Source: Actinomycetes bacterium (GTDB lineage: Bacteria > Actinomycetota > Acidimicrobiia > Acidimicrobiales > RAAP-2). Taken from it: 7,482 bases of DNA. Location: NCBI GenBank assembly GCA_021787255.1, contig JAJYMD010000342.1, forward strand, positions 1 through 7,482, read 5' to 3'. The stretch's first letter is position 1. Every line of letters starts with the position of its first letter. The notes beneath the pieces were generated by a model, which saw nothing but the letters and a program-made list of their open reading frames with translations, was not told where the DNA came from and did no database searches. Below are positions 5,781 through 7,482 of the stretch, one piece after another. A program made the translations under genes and the position numbers.

Positions 5781-6341
5781 CTAGTGCGATCGCGCCCACC
5801 CGTCGACGCTCGAGAGGCGGTAATCGACGGTGTCTGCGATGTGCTGCGACCCGTCGGTCGCCTCGACGCGCAGGAAGACCCCCACGACGTAACCGCCGCC
5901 GAGCTGGACCCTGGTGCGGTACGTGCCGGTGACCGCGGCACGCTGGGACGGTGGGACGAGGTCGCGTGCGGGCTCGACGTTCTCGAAGTAGTGGCCGCGC
6001 GGGAAGAACGTCCGGATGGAGAGGAGCCCACGCACCGGGCCGAGCACCGCCGAGGCCTGCGGCCCTGTGAGTCGTCGGCGAGCCTCGACCTTCCCCGACG
6101 GTGCGACGGCTTCCTCTGCGACGTGGTCGGGAGCCGTGAAGACGAATTTCACGATCGTGCCGGAGAGCTGGTTGGACGTGTAGCTGCCGGCCACCCGGGT
6201 GGCCAGGAGGGTCTCGCCCGCACCGTTGTGCACCGCGAGGTCGTAGCCTGTCGGCGCCTCGAACGCGCCGAGGACCGCACCTCCCGCCGCCAGGAGGCTC
6301 ATCGCGCCGACGAGAAGGAACGCAAGGGGGAAGCGCCGCAT
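5781..6341 (-). CDS. Small secreted or membrane-anchored protein of unknown function
   Basis: This is a 186-residue protein I do not recognise. The N-terminus has two arginines (MRRF) followed by a hydrophobic stretch at about residues 5-27 (LAFLLVGAMSLLAAGGAVLG). It could be a signal peptide or a single anchor. There is no lipobox cysteine; an Ala-x-Ala-like cleavage site is not clear-cut. The remainder is soluble, has no cysteine, and alternates hydrophobic and polar residues in a way that suggests beta strands (for example TGTYRTRVQLGGGYVVGVFL near 138-157). The start ATG 6341 is supported by GGGAGGT about 11 bases upstream. It lies 71 bp after the glycosyltransferase gene and 66 bp before the nucleosidase gene, all on the same strand, so an operon is possible. 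An envelope role would fit the glycosyltransferase neighbour, but this is inference. Confidence 0.75.
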   Translation of the reverse strand: MRRFPLAFLLVGAMSLLAAGGAVLGAFEAPTGYDLAVHNGAGETLLATRVAGSYTSNQLSGTIVKFVFTAPDHVAEEAVAPSGKVEARRRLTGPQASAVLGPVRGLLSIRTFFPRGHYFENVEPARDLVPPSQRAAVTGTYRTRVQLGGGYVVGVFLRVEATDGSQHIADTVDYRLSSVDGWARSH

Positions 6342-6352
6342 CGTGCCAGGCT

Positions 6353-6359
6353 ACCTCCC
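6353..6359 (-). promoter_or_regulatory. Ribosome binding site GGGAGGT for the secreted-protein gene
   Basis: On the minus strand GGGAGGT lies 11 bases before the ATG at 6341. It supports this start, which also places the hydrophobic signal segment at the very N-terminus. Confidence 0.65.
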
Positions 6360-6412
6360 GCGTCGATCGTGGCCAGCTGGGGCTCTGAGCACCCAGGCCG
6401 ATCCAGGTCGAG

Positions 6413-7482
6413 CTAGGCTGCGGTCGCCTCTCGCAGCAGCTCGACGAACCGAGCCGTCGAGGTCTCGGCGGCGAACGTCCGCACCCTGCGCAGGCCCGCC
6501 TCGAAGAGCCGGGAGCGGAGCCCGTCGTCGGTGACGACGCGCCGGACCGCCGCCGCGAACCTGAGCGGCTCCTTCGACGCGAGCACGAGCCCGGCGTCCC
6601 CGACGGTCTCGGGCAGCGCGCCCGCGCCGTACGCGACGACCGGGACGCCGTGGCCCATCGCCTCGACGACCGGGACGCAGAACCCCTCGTGCTCCGAGGC
6701 GCAGACGAAGACGTCCGCGGCACGGTAGTACGCCTCCAGGACCGAGGGGCCGACCGATCCGGTGAGCTCGACGGCTCCGTCGAGCCCGAGATCGTGGACG
6801 AAGCCGGTGAGCGCCGGACCGTAGCGTTCGCCGAGCGGCGACCCCACGAGCCGCAGGCGGGCGCGGGCGTCGTAGACCCGCCGGTAGACGGAGAGCATCT
6901 TCACGAGATCGTGCTGGGCTTTGTGCGGCGAGACCTTCCCGACGAAGAGGAGGTCGACGCCGCCTCGCGCCTTGTCGGCCGCGAGCCGCCTTGCCGTCGC
7001 GAGGTCCGGAGAGGGACCGGCGCGCGTCATGTCGATGAGGAGGGGCACGACCGCCGTCTTCTGGTAGCCGAGGCTTTGCAGCTCGAGCTCGTTGAAGTGC
7101 GAGTCCGCGACCGCGAGCACGGAGCGCGACGCCAATCGTTCGAGCTGGGCTCGTCCGTAGGAGGCTTCGTATGCGATCGTGGGTTCCCAGGGCGCGAGCA
7201 GACCGGCGGGCGTGATGTTGTGGTAGTTGACCAGGATCGGTGTGTCATGCGCCATGAGCACGTCGAACACCGGGCTGCCGATCGACGCCTGGTAGAGGAG
7301 GAAGCGCTCGCGTCTGCGGCGCCCGAGCATGCCAACTGGCCGGCCGACCTCGGCGACGTCCGGGGTGCAGGTTCCGTAGAAGATGTCGGACTCGATGCCT
7401 GCCGCGCGCAGCGCTCGGGTGAGGTTGACCGAGTGCACGCCGATCGCGTCGCGACTGGCGAGCGAGGGGATGACCTGGTCGA
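6413..7482 (-). CDS. Family 4 glycosyltransferase (5' end beyond window)
   Basis: This GT-B-fold glycosyltransferase should transfer a sugar from a nucleotide-sugar donor to an acceptor that cannot be read from the sequence. About 355 residues are visible. The frame stays open to the window edge: upstream of the GTG at 7436-7438 it reads SLASRDAIG, the usual beginning of such proteins (DAIGxH in the N-terminal acceptor domain). That GTG is therefore internal and the true start lies outside. NYHNITP and ADSHFNELEL belong to the N-terminal domain. VGKVSPHKAQHDLV (near 6910-6950) is the domain-linking strand-loop, and ASEHEGFCVPVVEAMGHGVP contains the EX7E motif (6662-6688) that contacts the donor. 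GAGALPETVGDAGLV and a C-terminal helix complete the fold. No membrane segment is seen, so it is cytoplasmic or peripheral. Likely roles are surface polysaccharide, glycolipid or small-molecule glycosylation; the gene neighbours do not settle it. Confidence 0.9.
   Translation of the reverse strand, partial: DQVIPSLASRDAIGVHSVNLTRALRAAGIESDIFYGTCTPDVAEVGRPVGMLGRRRRERFLLYQASIGSPVFDVLMAHDTPILVNYHNITPAGLLAPWEPTIAYEASYGRAQLERLASRSVLAVADSHFNELELQSLGYQKTAVVPLLIDMTRAGPSPDLATARRLAADKARGGVDLLFVGKVSPHKAQHDLVKMLSVYRRVYDARARLRLVGSPLGERYGPALTGFVHDLGLDGAVELTGSVGPSVLEAYYRAADVFVCASEHEGFCVPVVEAMGHGVPVVAYGAGALPETVGDAGLVLASKEPLRFAAAVRRVVTDDGLRSRLFEAGLRRVRTFAAETSTARFVELLREATAA

Noticed and set aside
5731..6723. 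Long minus-strand frame through the repeat, the secreted-protein gene and part of the glycosyltransferase gene
   Set aside because: It is Arg/Ser-rich with no domain, and lies over two better-supported genes in another frame.
7436..7438. GTG as the start of the glycosyltransferase
   Set aside because: The frame continues to the window edge with residues (SLASRDAIG) typical of the family N-terminus, so the GTG is an internal valine codon.

Overview
This is a GC-rich window (roughly 70% GC by eye, with third codon positions almost always G or C, and frequent GTG starts). It looks like a high-GC actinobacterium-type chromosome segment. I cannot name a genus, and nothing in the window looks plasmid- or phage-borne: no integrase, transposase, rRNA, tRNA or CRISPR array is visible.

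Left half, plus strand. A branched-chain amino acid-type (HAAT/Liv family) ABC importer occupies 2-2198: the C-terminal part of a LivM-like permease, then LivG-like and LivF-like ATPases. The three genes are tightly coupled by TGATG and ATGA overlaps. The binding protein and the LivH-type permease are presumably upstream, outside the window. After a 217-bp gap, which holds a doubtful 74-codon reading frame and a perfect hairpin, comes the most unusual gene. It is a stand-alone 440-residue protein with the architecture of a non-ribosomal peptide synthetase condensation domain, but the HHxxxDG active-site motif reads AEALCDG. It is followed by a 120-residue DUF2237 protein with a strong ribosome binding site.

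Right half, minus strand, convergent with the left half. In transcription order these are a family 4 glycosyltransferase (its 5' end runs off the window), a small secreted or membrane-anchored protein of unknown function, a purine-nucleosidase/phosphorylase-fold enzyme most like MTA/SAH nucleosidase, and a TetR-type regulator. The gaps here hold the most striking non-coding structure: a four-copy tandem repeat of 15 bp abutting the nucleosidase start codon, and a GC-rich hairpin/repeat cluster with a candidate palindromic operator upstream of the TetR gene.

How the genes work together: only the Liv genes form a clear functional unit. The condensation-like protein lies downstream on the same strand and may be co-transcribed, but no carrier protein, adenylation domain or other peptide-synthetase part is visible. 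The minus-strand genes do not make an obvious pathway; they look like housekeeping, envelope and regulatory genes in a row. The best candidates for something undescribed are the histidine-less condensation-like protein and the 15-bp repeat.
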